From the NCBI RefSeq assembly GCF_018449525.1, contig NZ_JAAVUS010000005.1, positions 90,001-154,000 of the forward strand: a DNA stretch of 64,000 nt. Reading direction: 5' to 3'. This stretch comes from Bradyrhizobium sp. dw_78 (GTDB lineage Bacteria > Pseudomonadota > Alphaproteobacteria > Rhizobiales > Xanthobacteraceae). Position numbers and translations under genes: made by a program. The notes under the pieces are model-generated. The model had not been told where the DNA came from and ran no database searches. It was given only the letters and a program-made list of their open reading frames with translations. Shown one piece after another: positions 1 through 8,160 of this stretch; position 1 is the first letter of the stretch, and each line of letters begins with the position of its first letter.

Positions 1-60
1 GACCTCGTGTCGAAATATTACGATCAGCTCGCGGCTTCGATGGGCGGTGGCGATCAGTAA
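1..60 (+). CDS. C-terminal end of a gene entering from the left
   Basis: An open frame runs from the first base to a TAA at 58-60 and encodes the last 19 residues of a protein ending in SMGGGDQ. Too little is present to name the product. It is followed by a dispersed repeat, which is usual after chromosomal genes in this group. Confidence 0.45.
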   Translation, partial: DLVSKYYDQLAASMGGGDQ

Positions 61-121
61 GCAGAAGGGCCCCGTCTTCCGCGTTTTTCGTGGAGGGCCC
101 GGGTGCCGCAGTCCGGCCGTT

Positions 122-232
122 GGAGCGTTTTTGAGCGAAGTGGATGCCGGTTGGCGTGAAGAAAACGCGTTAAAACAACAATCCAGAGCTTCGGTTCTGA
201 TTCAATCAGAACGGAAGCTCTGGATCACGATC
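122..232 (+). repeat. Dispersed intergenic repeat, family A, copy 1
   Basis: The unit reads GAGCGTTTTTGAGCGAAGTG, then a VWRE-like box (GCGTGAAGAAAACGCGT) and an imperfect palindrome around CGGTTCTGATTCAATCAGAA. The same order recurs at 5320-5422 and, inverted, at 1847-1925. The palindromic part could form a hairpin in a transcript. Confidence 0.7.
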
Positions 233-270
233 CGATTCGATCGAACCGGACCGTGATCTCGTCTGTCTGT

Positions 271-337
271 TTGAACATGATCTTCCAGCGCAAACGCGTT
301 CCGCCTTTGTGGCGAGGGAAAACCGGTTCTCACTTCT
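271..337 (+). repeat. Dispersed intergenic repeat, family B, copy 1
   Basis: This unit has GAACATGATCTT at the left, then GCGCAAACGCGTTCCGCC and GCGAGGGAAAACCGGTT. The same blocks occur inverted at 4650-4757. It overlaps the 3' end of the following minus-strand hydrolase gene by a few bases. Confidence 0.55.
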
Positions 338-1151
338 CCAGATCGTAGGCAAGGAACTCCAGCACGCTCTCGCAATATCTCTGCGGGGCCTGTTCGAACA
401 TCGGATGGGTCGCGCCCGGAATCATCGCGGTCCGTGAATCCGGGACATGCGCCGCCAGCGCATGCAGCACTTGCGGCAGTGCGCCTTTGGTGTTGGCGCC
501 GCCGATGAACAGCGTGGGGACCTTGATCGCCTCCGCATCGGCCCTGGAAAAGGGCGGGCGCTGGTCGCGGGTCTGCCCGATCAAGGTCGTCGCGTTGTCG
601 CGCAAGAGCTGTTTTGCCGCTGCCGGCAGTCGTTTCCAGGCTCCGGGGCCTTCCAGCGCATCGATGAAAAGCGTCAGGCCTCCCTCGATGTCGCCGTTGC
701 CGATGATCTCGGCCGACGCCGCAATCCGCGCTGCGAGCGGCGAGGGACCGGGCTTGAATGCCGGATCGAGCGTGGCGTCGAGTTCTCCGCCGGGCTCGGC
801 GAGGATCAATCGGCGCAGCAAATCAGGCCGCCGCTGCGCCACCCGGAACGAGACGTGGCCGCCGCGCGAATGGCCCATCAGGTGAACGGGCCCCGCATCC
901 AGCCCCTCGATGAAGGCGATCACGTCGTCGACATGCTGAGCGATCGAATAGGTGTCGCCGACGCCGTCCCAATGTTCGGGAAAGAAATGCCGCAGGCTCA
1001 CCGCGATCACGCGATGTCGCATCGACAGCGGCCCGAATATGCATGACCAGATCCGGAAATCGCACAGCGAACCATGCACGCAAACCAGCGGCAGACCCTG
1101 GCCGATGTCGAGATAGGCCATGTCGTATCCGTTGACGTGAAGGGTCTGCAT
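330..1151 (-). CDS. alpha/beta fold hydrolase
   Basis: The protein has 273 residues if it starts at the ATG at 1151. That start places the first beta strand (MQTLHVNGYDMAYLDIG) where alpha/beta hydrolases begin; the open frame continues upstream but overlaps the divergent methyltransferase gene. Visible motifs are the oxyanion-hole HGSLCD segment, the nucleophile elbow GHSRGG (Ser) and a late GATHPMFEQAP that supplies the His. It is likely a cytoplasmic esterase or C-C hydrolase; the substrate cannot be read from sequence. Confidence 0.85.
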   Translation of the reverse strand: MQTLHVNGYDMAYLDIGQGLPLVCVHGSLCDFRIWSCIFGPLSMRHRVIAVSLRHFFPEHWDGVGDTYSIAQHVDDVIAFIEGLDAGPVHLMGHSRGGHVSFRVAQRRPDLLRRLILAEPGGELDATLDPAFKPGPSPLAARIAASAEIIGNGDIEGGLTLFIDALEGPGAWKRLPAAAKQLLRDNATTLIGQTRDQRPPFSRADAEAIKVPTLFIGGANTKGALPQVLHALAAHVPDSRTAMIPGATHPMFEQAPQRYCESVLEFLAYDLEK

Positions 1152-1265
1152 GAGAAGGGCCGCGCCAAATGATGGGTGATTGTCCGGCAAATTGCCCCGG
1201 AATTCGGGTGGACCGCAACCGCTTTCGTACCTAGATTCGCAGGCAAACAAGAGCCGGGCCAGCCA

Positions 1266-1808
1266 ATGAGCAATTTCCGCTTTGCGATTTTCGATAGCGC
1301 GATCGGCCGCTGCGGCGTCGTGTGGGGAGAGCGCGGTATCAGCGCGGTGCAACTGCCGATGGGAAGCGAGGACAAGACTCGCGGCCGTATCCTCCAGCGT
1401 TACGGTGACATCGCCGAAGCCGCGCCGCCGGCAGAAGTGCAAGGCGCGATCGACGGCATGGCGGAACTGCTTTCCGGCAAACCCAACGATCTCAAAGATG
1501 TCGTGCTCGACCTCGCCGAGGTTCCCGAGTTTCACCGCGGCGTCTACGACATCGCGCGCACCATCCCGCCGGGCAAGACCATGACCTATGGCGATATAGC
1601 CAAGCGGCTCGGCGGCGTGGAATTATCGCGCGACGTCGGCCAGGCGCTCGGGCGCAACCCCTGTCCGATCGTAGTGCCCTGCCATCGCGTGCTTGCCGCC
1701 GGCGACAAGCCCGGCGGATTTTCCGCCAATGGCGGCGTGGTGACAAAACTCAAGATGCTCGAGATCGAAGGCGCCGTCGTCAATTACACGCCGAGCCTGT
1801 TCGATTAA
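1266..1808 (+). CDS. ogt: methylated-DNA--protein-cysteine S-methyltransferase (Ogt/MGMT family)
   Basis: This 180-residue protein transfers alkyl groups from O6-alkylguanine to its own cysteine, a one-shot DNA repair reaction. The signature PCHRVLA with the acceptor Cys lies in NPCPIVVPCHRVLAAG near residue 140. The helix-turn-helix (MTYGDIAKRLG) precedes it and the C-terminal GGFSANGG loop follows. No N-terminal Ada zinc domain is present, so this is a stand-alone repair enzyme. The ATG at 1266 matches the family N-terminus; the longer upstream frame overlaps the divergent hydrolase. Confidence 0.92.
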   Translation: MSNFRFAIFDSAIGRCGVVWGERGISAVQLPMGSEDKTRGRILQRYGDIAEAAPPAEVQGAIDGMAELLSGKPNDLKDVVLDLAEVPEFHRGVYDIARTIPPGKTMTYGDIAKRLGGVELSRDVGQALGRNPCPIVVPCHRVLAAGDKPGGFSANGGVVTKLKMLEIEGAVVNYTPSLFD

Positions 1809-1846
1809 GCGATAGCACTTCTGAGCGAAGGGTTGTCCCGGACCTA

Positions 1847-1925
1847 GCATGATCGGTTCTGATTGAATCAGAACCGACGCTCTGGATTGTTGTCGTGACG
1901 CGTTTTTTCACGCGAACCGGAATCC
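1847..1925 (-). repeat. Dispersed intergenic repeat, family A, copy 2 (inverted)
   Basis: Read on the minus strand, this contains the GCGTGAAAAAACGCGTC box followed by the CGGTTCTGATTCAATCAGAA palindrome found at 122-232 and 5320-5422. It sits between two convergent genes, where it could act as a bidirectional terminator or processing site. Confidence 0.65.
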
Positions 1926-1967
1926 ATCCCGGATCAAGTCCGGGACAGGCTTTCGCTCAAAGCCGCT

Positions 1968-2585
1968 TTAGGCCGGCGGCGGCAACGAGATGTTCACCGA
2001 AGGCCGCTCCAGCATCTTCTGGTGGAAAGCGTCGAGTTTTGGGTAGGCCTTGCGCCAGCCGCAATCGGGAAAGCGGAAATCGGCGTAATCCAGCACGCAA
2101 ACAAGGCCGATCTGTGCGATGTCGAACGTCCGTGACAGGACGTCCGGTTGCGCTTCAAAATGCGCCATGCCCAGCCATGCCCGGTGCCAGTGATCGTCCG
2201 ACCATGCCTGCCAGCGCAGCGGCTGTGGTCGCACGATATTTTCGTAGCGGCAGAGCAGCATCGAATCCAGCATGCCCTGCAGCAGCGAATGGTCGCTCTT
2301 GACCTTCCATCGCGCCGGGCCGGATGCCGGAATGAGTTTTCCCCCGCCGGCGAGCTCGTCGAGATATTCAACGATCACGTAGGAATCGAGGATGATGTCG
2401 CCATTGTCGAGCAACAGCACCGGCAGTTTCTTCAGCGGGTTGATGTCGTGCGAATATGGCTCGTTGGGCTGGCCCGGCGCCACGGTCGTCGGCACGAATT
2501 CGATTTTGTCGATCAGGCCGAGTTCGATCGCGGCAATGCGCACCTTGCGGGCGAATGGCGAGGCCGGGGAAAAGGTGAGTTTCAT
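1968..2585 (-). CDS. glutathione S-transferase family protein
   Basis: 205 residues from the ATG at 2585. The N-terminus MKLTFSPASPFARKVRIAAIE is the thioredoxin-fold beta1-alpha1 of GST, with the active-site Ser/Cys region at SPFARKV. NPLKKLPVLLLDNGDIILDSYVIVEYLDE carries the cis-Pro glutathione-binding loop and the DS pair. The C-terminal half is the all-helical GST domain. The protein probably conjugates or reduces small electrophiles with glutathione in the cytoplasm. An in-frame upstream extension to 2681 lacks family similarity and was not used. Confidence 0.9.
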   Translation of the reverse strand: MKLTFSPASPFARKVRIAAIELGLIDKIEFVPTTVAPGQPNEPYSHDINPLKKLPVLLLDNGDIILDSYVIVEYLDELAGGGKLIPASGPARWKVKSDHSLLQGMLDSMLLCRYENIVRPQPLRWQAWSDDHWHRAWLGMAHFEAQPDVLSRTFDIAQIGLVCVLDYADFRFPDCGWRKAYPKLDAFHQKMLERPSVNISLPPPA

Positions 2586-2808
2586 TCGAAGCGCTTCCTG
2601 AAATTTTCTGACTTGGCCGGATGCGGTCATGGCCGTCCGCAGGGCGGCGCCACTTCCGCTTGCCCCGTCCCGGACATCCACGTCCTAAAAGCCTGATCGG
2701 CGGAAGGACGTGGAGGCCGGGGAGCCTGGTGCCGGGGATGTCCAGCGCCAACATGCGTTTCGCGCGTTGGTCTGGCCAAAGCGGGAGTTGCAGGGATGAT
2801 GCGCAGGC

Positions 2809-3657
2809 TCACGCTTGCGCTTCGATGATCTCCTGGCGCTGCTCGCCCAGTCCCTCGATGCCGAGCGTGACGACATCGCCGACATTGAGGAATTTCGGCG
2901 GTTTCATGCCGATGCCGACGCCGGGCGGCGTGCCCGTGGTGATGATGTCGCCGGGCAGCAATGTCAGGAATTGCGAGACATAGGAAATGCACTTGGCCAT
3001 GGAAAAGATCATGGTCGAGGTCGATCCGGTCTGGCAGCGCTTGCCGTTGACGTCGAGCCACATCGAAAGCTTCTGCACGTCCGGAATTTCATCTCTGGTC
3101 ACCAGCCAAGGGCCGACCGGCCCGAAGGTGTCGTGCGACTTACCCTTGGTCCAGGTGCCACCACGTTCCATCTGGAAGTTGCGCTCCGACACGTCGTTGC
3201 AGACGCAATAGCCGGCGACATGATTGAGCGCGTCGGCTTCGGAAACATATTTGGCGCGGGTGCCGATGATGGCGGCGATCTCGACTTCCCAGTCGAGTTT
3301 GGTCGAGCCGCGCGGCTTCTCCACGGCGTCGTTCGGGCCGCAAAGGCTGGTATTGGCCTTCAGGAAGAAGATCGGCTCCGGCGGAATCGGGTTGCCGGTT
3401 TCCTTGGCGTGGTCGACGTAATTCAGGCCGATCGCGACGAATTTGGAGATACCGGAGACCGGCGCGCCGAGCCGCGGTTTGCCGTCGACGGCGGGAAGCT
3501 TGGAGGGGTCGAGGGCGGCGAGCTTGGCCAGCGAGGCCGGCGCATAGGCCGCGCCGTCGAGGTCCTTCACATGCGCCGAGAGATCGCGCAATTGGCCGGA
3601 TTTATCGACCAGGCCGGGCTTTTCCGCACCCAACGCACCGTAACGAACAAGCTTCAT
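2809..3657 (-). CDS. fumarylacetoacetate hydrolase (FAH) family protein
   Basis: 282 residues. The ATG at 3657 is preceded by GGGAG at 8 bases, which decides it over the in-frame GTG three codons upstream. The FAH fold is shown by IGLNYVDHAKETG, PIFFLKANTSLCGPNDAV, DWEVEIAAIIG (metal-binding acidic residues) and the late TGTPPGVGIG turn. Members cleave or isomerise C-C bonds in aromatic catabolism (for example homoprotocatechuate isomerase/decarboxylase) or act as acylpyruvases. The exact substrate is not determinable here. Confidence 0.88.
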   Translation of the reverse strand: MKLVRYGALGAEKPGLVDKSGQLRDLSAHVKDLDGAAYAPASLAKLAALDPSKLPAVDGKPRLGAPVSGISKFVAIGLNYVDHAKETGNPIPPEPIFFLKANTSLCGPNDAVEKPRGSTKLDWEVEIAAIIGTRAKYVSEADALNHVAGYCVCNDVSERNFQMERGGTWTKGKSHDTFGPVGPWLVTRDEIPDVQKLSMWLDVNGKRCQTGSTSTMIFSMAKCISYVSQFLTLLPGDIITTGTPPGVGIGMKPPKFLNVGDVVTLGIEGLGEQRQEIIEAQA

Positions 3658-3762
3658 TTCAGTCACTCCCTTTGAGGGTTTTCTTGGGGTTTTCCTCGCC
3701 TGACACGCTTCATGGAACAGCGCGGGGCGAAATTCAACTGCCGGGGCTGCCGTTCGGGCCTG

Positions 3763-4620
3763 TCAGCCGATAAATTTAAAGGCATCAAATTTAAAGGCAT
3801 CGCCATCCCGCCTGATATGGCCGGCGTCAAAATGGCCCCCGATCACCAGCGTCGGCGTGTCGGCAAAACGGGCGAATAATTCGCGCCGCGTCACCGCCGA
3901 TTGCAGGGGATCGGAATCCGCGGTCGACGACCAGTCCAGATGCGCCATCTGGCAGGGATGATGGGCGGCATCGCCGGTCAGCAGCCCCTCCTCGCCGTCC
4001 GATGCGATGTGCAGGCTCAGATGTCCCGGGCTGTGGCCGGGGGTCGATATCAGGGTGATTTCATCACAGATTCTGGCATCGCTGGCGACGAGGTCGACCT
4101 TGCCGGCATCGGCGACCGGCTTCACGGAATCGTTGAAGATGGCGCGCTTGTCGGGCTCGTCGCTGTGGTCGCGCCAGTGCTCATATTCGGTCTTGCCGAA
4201 AACGTAGCGCGCGTTGGGGAAGGTCGGCACCCATCGGCCGCCGGCCAGTTTCGTATTCCAGCCGACATGGTCAACGTGCAGATGCGTGCATAGCACGGTG
4301 TCGATGCTGTCAGCGGGAAAGCCGGCAGCCGTGAGCCGGTCGAGGAAAGGCCCGTTGCGATGATTCCAGCCCGGCACCTTGCGGCCTTCCTTGTCGTTGC
4401 CAAGTCCGGTATCGACCACGATGCGGCGCGACGGCGTCTCGACCACCAGCGAATGGATCGACATCTTGAGGCGGCCTTCGCCGGTGGCGAAATGCGGGAT
4501 GAGCCAGGGCAATTTCTGGATTTCCTCGTTGCCGGCCAGGGGCAGGATGAATCGGGTGCTGCCGACGGTCTCCAGTTCGACGATTTTGGTGATTTTGACC
4601 CTGCCGATCGTCCAGTGCAT
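3763..4620 (-). CDS. MBL-fold metallo-hydrolase
   Basis: 285 residues. The zinc-binding HxHxDH motif is complete as THLHVDHVGW around residues 113-118. The later ligands follow as TPGHSPGHLSLH, GDAAHHP (Asp) and GGHFDAGH. VVDTGLGND near residue 70 is the usual strand before the metal loop. The arrangement is that of lactonase- or AttM-like hydrolases, but substrate is uncertain. It stands alone, with a short gap to the FAH gene on the same strand. Confidence 0.85.
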   Translation of the reverse strand: MHWTIGRVKITKIVELETVGSTRFILPLAGNEEIQKLPWLIPHFATGEGRLKMSIHSLVVETPSRRIVVDTGLGNDKEGRKVPGWNHRNGPFLDRLTAAGFPADSIDTVLCTHLHVDHVGWNTKLAGGRWVPTFPNARYVFGKTEYEHWRDHSDEPDKRAIFNDSVKPVADAGKVDLVASDARICDEITLISTPGHSPGHLSLHIASDGEEGLLTGDAAHHPCQMAHLDWSSTADSDPLQSAVTRRELFARFADTPTLVIGGHFDAGHIRRDGDAFKFDAFKFIG

Positions 4621-4649
4621 CCGGCGCTTCCTTCGGTGCTGATTTTCCA

Positions 4650-4757
4650 GAGCATGATCCGAACCCGGAGGGCCGCGTTAGCGCAAAGTGGAAACCGGTT
4701 TTCCCTCGCGACCAACGCCGAACGCCTTTGCGCAGGAAGATCATGCTCAAACAGAAC
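4650..4757 (-). repeat. Dispersed intergenic repeat, family B, copy 2
   Basis: The blocks AGCATGATCCGAACCCGG, GCGCAAAGTGGAAACCGGTT and GCGAGGGAAAACC (reverse strand) match copy 1 at 271-337, and a second AGATCATGCTC arm lies at the right edge. It occupies the gap between the MBL gene and the DUF3775 gene. Confidence 0.5.
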
Positions 4758-4889
4758 GTTGGAGCTGGATGACGATTCGAAGAAAAGTCATCCCGCTCTG
4801 GTGGCAAAGGATGCTGTTTTCCGCTTTTCTGTGCAATGGATCATCTCGCAACACCGGGCGTTATCGGGGTGCCAGACAAGGAGCGTGCG

Positions 4890-5303
4890 ATGCCAGAACT
4901 CGGGATTTCGTCGGAGAAAGTCGGCTTTCTGATCGAGAAGGCGCGGGAATTCGACGTCAAGGAAGGGGTTTCCGATCCGGATTCCGGATCGAACGGCGCC
5001 GATGACGGCATGATCGATGTGCTCGAGGATAACGGGCGGGACCCGGTGGTGCGCGAGATCACGGGCTTCATCAACGCGCTGACCGAGGACGAGCAGATCG
5101 ATCTCGTCGCTCTGATGCGGCTCGGCCGTGGCGACGGCACCATCGAGGATTGGACGGATCTGCGCCGGGAAGCGGCGGACGGCCGCAATGGCCGCACCGC
5201 GGATTATCTGTTGGGCGAGCCGATGCTGGGCGATTTTCTGGCCGAGGGGCTCGACGCGTTCGGCCTGTCCTGGAGCGACGAGCGGACCACGCCGATCCAG
5301 TAG
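4890..5303 (+). CDS. DUF3775 domain-containing protein
   Basis: 137 residues starting at an ATG preceded by AAGGAG with good spacing. The sequence (ISSEKVGFLIEKAREFDVKEG near the N-terminus, INALTEDEQIDLVALMRLGRGD in the middle, YLLGEPMLGDFLAEGLDAFG at the end) fits the DUF3775 family of small acidic alphaproteobacterial proteins. No catalytic motif or membrane segment is visible. The function is unknown. Confidence 0.8.
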   Translation: MPELGISSEKVGFLIEKAREFDVKEGVSDPDSGSNGADDGMIDVLEDNGRDPVVREITGFINALTEDEQIDLVALMRLGRGDGTIEDWTDLRREAADGRNGRTADYLLGEPMLGDFLAEGLDAFGLSWSDERTTPIQ

Positions 5304-5319
5304 GGCCGCTTGGGGGATT

Positions 5320-5422
5320 AGAGCGTTTTCGAGCGAAGTGGATGCCGGTTCGCGTGAAGAAAACGCATCAAAACAACAACCTACAGTTTCGGTTCTGATT
5401 CAATCGGAACCGATCATGCTCT
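5320..5422 (+). repeat. Dispersed intergenic repeat, family A, copy 3
   Basis: The unit begins AGAGCGTTTTCGAGCGAAGT, continues with CGCGTGAAGAAAACGCATC and ends in the CGGTTCTGATTCAATCGGAA palindrome plus GATCATGCTCT. It is the most complete of the three family A copies in the window. Confidence 0.7.
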
Positions 5423-5498
5423 ACGGCTGTATCCGGCCTGTAATCCCTCGCCGGGAGCGCCGAAGCGATCCGGGCGAGGGTCTTCTTTTTACTTTCGT

Positions 5499-6281
5499 TC
5501 AGAGCGTGCCCGGATAGGCGCCGCCGTCGAGCAGGATGTTCTGGCCGGTGATGAAGCCGGCCTTGGCGCCGCACAGGAAGGCGCAGGCCAGGCCGAATTC
5601 CTCGGGATCGCCGAAGCGGCCGGCCGGGTTAAGCTTGGCGCGTTCAGCGAGCACCTGGTCCGGCGTAATGCCGCGCTTGTCGGCTTCGCCCTTCGCCGTG
5701 CCAAGCAGGCGATCGGTTTCGAACGGGCCCGGCAACAGGCCGTTGATGGTGACATTGTTGATCACCGTCTTGCGCGAAAGGCCGGCGACAAAGCCGGTGA
5801 GGCCGGCACGCGCGCCGTTGGAGAGGCCGAGGATTTCGATCGGCGCTTTCACCGCGGCGGACGTGATGTTGACGATGCGGCCGAACTTGCGCCCCATCAT
5901 GCCGTCCACCGTCGCCTTGATCAGCTCGATCGGCGTCAGCATGTTGGCGTCGATCGCCTTGATCCAGTCGTCGCGGGTCCAGTTGCGGAAATCGCCGGGC
6001 GGCGGGCCGCCGGCATTGTTGATCAGGATATCCGGATCCGGACAGGCCTTCAGCGCCGCTTCGCGGCCGGCCGGCGTGGTGATGTCGCCCGCGACTTCCG
6101 TCACGGTAACGCCGGGATAGCTCTTGCGGATTTCTGCGGCGGTTTTCGCCAGCGCCTCGGCGCCGCGCGCGGTCAACGTGACATGCACGCCTTCGGCGGC
6201 AAGCGCGATGGCGCAGGCCCGTCCCAAGCCCTTGCTGGATGCGCATACGATGGCGCGGCGGCCTTTGATTCCAAGATCCAC
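5499..6281 (-). CDS. SDR family oxidoreductase
   Basis: 260 residues from a GTG at 6281 that has GGGAG seven bases upstream. The Rossmann cofactor loop is present as ASSKGLGRACA instead of the canonical TGxxxGIG, followed by NNAGG. The usual Ser and YxxxK catalytic residues are altered: where most SDRs have YxxxK this one has SNGARAGLTGFV. The end INGLLPGPFETDR and ITGQNILLDGGAYPG is family-typical. It is a divergent SDR subgroup, possibly with atypical catalysis. Confidence 0.85.
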   Translation of the reverse strand: MDLGIKGRRAIVCASSKGLGRACAIALAAEGVHVTLTARGAEALAKTAAEIRKSYPGVTVTEVAGDITTPAGREAALKACPDPDILINNAGGPPPGDFRNWTRDDWIKAIDANMLTPIELIKATVDGMMGRKFGRIVNITSAAVKAPIEILGLSNGARAGLTGFVAGLSRKTVINNVTINGLLPGPFETDRLLGTAKGEADKRGITPDQVLAERAKLNPAGRFGDPEEFGLACAFLCGAKAGFITGQNILLDGGAYPGTL

Positions 6282-6427
6282 AGTCTCACTCCCGTTACGT
6301 CGGATGATTTGCGATAGTCCGGTCTCCCACTTTAGCCAAGTCGGGCGGCCGTGATAAGGGATTCCCAACAATTTGCGATCGCGAAAATCGCGACTATCAC
6401 GATGTTGGTATCTCCGGGAGGTTCGTC

Positions 6428-7189
6428 ATGCCAGACCTATTCGACGTCAGCCAGGAGGTCGTTCTGGTCACCGGCGCCTCGCAGGGGCTGGGCAGGCAGT
6501 TCGCGCGGGTGCTGTCCGCACACGGCGCCGCCGTGGTGCTGGCGGCGCGCCAGACCGCCAAATTGCAAAGCCTGGAACAGGAAATCCGCGGGCGCGGCGG
6601 CCGCGCTGCCGCGGTCGAGATGGACGTAACCGATACGGCATCGATCAGCAAAGCGATCGACAGCGCCGAGGCCGCGCTTGGGCCCATCAGCGTGCTCATC
6701 AACAACGCCGGCATCGCGGTGGAAAAGCTCGCGGTCGATCAGACCGAGGCCGATTTCGACGCCGTGATCAATGCCAACCTCAAGGGTGCATATTTCGTCA
6801 CGACGGAGGTGGCGCGGCGGATGATTGCGCAAAGGCGGCAAGGCAACATCGTCAATGTCGCTTCCGTGCTCGGCTTAGGCGTGATGAAATCTGTTTCGCC
6901 CTATGCGATTTCCAAGGCCGGGCTGCTGCAGGCCACCAAGGCGATGGCGCTGGAGCTCGCCGCCAACAATATCCGCGTCAACGCGCTGGCGCCCGGCTAT
7001 ATCGACACCGACATCAATCACGAGTTCTGGTCGACGCCGGCCGGCGAACGGCTGGCGAAACGGATTCCGCAGCGCCGCGTCGGCGCCGAGTCCGACCTCG
7101 ACGGCGCGATCCTGCTGTTGGCGTCAAATGCCTCGCGCTACATGACCGGCAGCGTCGTGACCATCGATGGCGGGTTCTTGCTGACGTGA
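6428..7189 (+). CDS. SDR family NAD(P)-dependent oxidoreductase
   Basis: 253 residues with all classical SDR marks: TGASQGLGR (cofactor), NNAGIAVEK, a Ser in NVASVLG, the catalytic YAISK, and the closing MTGSVVTIDGGFLLT. It is a cytoplasmic alcohol/ketone oxidoreductase of unknown substrate. It is transcribed divergently from the neighbouring, catalytically unusual SDR, with about 150 bases between start codons. Confidence 0.9.
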   Translation: MPDLFDVSQEVVLVTGASQGLGRQFARVLSAHGAAVVLAARQTAKLQSLEQEIRGRGGRAAAVEMDVTDTASISKAIDSAEAALGPISVLINNAGIAVEKLAVDQTEADFDAVINANLKGAYFVTTEVARRMIAQRRQGNIVNVASVLGLGVMKSVSPYAISKAGLLQATKAMALELAANNIRVNALAPGYIDTDINHEFWSTPAGERLAKRIPQRRVGAESDLDGAILLLASNASRYMTGSVVTIDGGFLLT

Positions 7190-7525
7190 CGCAGGGATTT
7201 CTCCGCCTGCCATTGCAAGGCGCCGCCCGATGACGGGCTCCGCGACGAGGCAATCCAGTGTCCTTGCGCGGCCTGTGCGAACTTTTGCGGAACTTCGATC
7301 AAAGCGATCCTTTTGGCCCGATTTCCTGTAGTCTGCCTGTCATAAAATCCCGGAAAATGGTGTTTCGGCCCTTTCCAAAGCGCCCATGCGTTGATACATA
7401 CCTCGCGACCCAGGGGCGTTCGCCCGGGTTGCCTTCTCAGGAAGTCTCGGGACGGGATTGATCGGCGCCTTCGGGCGTGGGCGGTTCATTTCGGCTCCGG
7501 CTTTGGAAGGCACGAAACAGTTTAT
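7190..7525. other. Intergenic stretch upstream of tRNA-fMet
   Basis: No convincing gene is seen between the SDR stop and the tRNA. It must contain the tRNA promoter; TTTATCGCGG directly at the tRNA 5' end is shared with the second tRNA copy at 14481. Confidence 0.5.
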
Positions 7526-7602
<77 letters not shown>

Positions 7603-7629
7603 AGATTTGATAGCAATATCAGTGGATTG

Positions 7630-7651
7630 GCCCGCCTCTGGCGGGCTTTTT
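7630..7651 (+). terminator. Rho-independent terminator after tRNA-fMet
   Basis: GCCCGCC, loop TCT, GGCGGGC, then TTTTT. A perfect 7-bp GC stem with a T tract 28 bases after the tRNA end. Confidence 0.85.
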
Positions 7652-7944
7652 CATGCCTTACAAGCCCTTTCCAGACAGTGTCTGAAAAACCCTTTTTCTC
7701 CCAATCAGTTAGGCGGATTCCGCAGTCGTTTGGCAGCCGTTACAAAAAACTCCAAGGCACAAAGCGGGCTTCGTTTCGGGCAGATTCCAACCCCAATGCG
7801 CCCCCCGAAGGTCTCGTTGGAAGAATTCACGCTGTCAGTTGTGAGTTACGGCCAAATTGGCGCAACCGCAGGTGCAGCCAATACGTGCAAAATTATTATC
7901 TTACAACTTTAGAGAGAGGCGAGCATATCGGTCACCTCTCGGGC

Positions 7945-8021
7945 CGCGGGATGGAACAGCCTGGTAGCTCGCAAGGCTCATAACCTTGAGGTCGCTGGTT
8001 CAAATCCGGCTCCCGCAATCA
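7945..8021 (+). tRNA. divergent initiator-type tRNA-Met (CAT)
   Basis: A second 77-nt cloverleaf with acceptor strands CGCGGGA/TCCCGCA, again with the C1-A72 initiator mismatch, anticodon loop CTCATAA closed by CAAGG/CCTTG, and T arm GCTGG-TTCAAAT-CCGGC with one G-T pair. The 3' end is ATCA, not ACCA. It differs from the 7526 copy at many stem positions with compensation, so it has evolved as a tRNA and was not copied locally. It may be element-borne. Confidence 0.85.
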
Positions 8022-8041
8022 ATCTGCAGAAGCTTGACGGA

Positions 8042-8084
8042 GGGTAGCCTTGAGAGCCAGGATTCGAGTCCCTCCTTGCTACCC
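8042..8084 (+). other. tRNA-like hairpin remnant
   Basis: GGGTAGC and GCTACCC pair perfectly over 7 bp and enclose a TTCGAGT loop, as in a tRNA acceptor stem plus T arm, but the D and anticodon arms are absent. It lies 20 bases after the divergent tRNA. It could be a deleted tRNA; the T stem is imperfect. Confidence 0.3.
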
Positions 8085-8160
8085 ATTTCCAGGGTAAGCC
8101 GGGTCCGGCTGGTTAATATCTCAACAAGAGCGTTGCCTCATAGATACTGAAATGAGCCGA

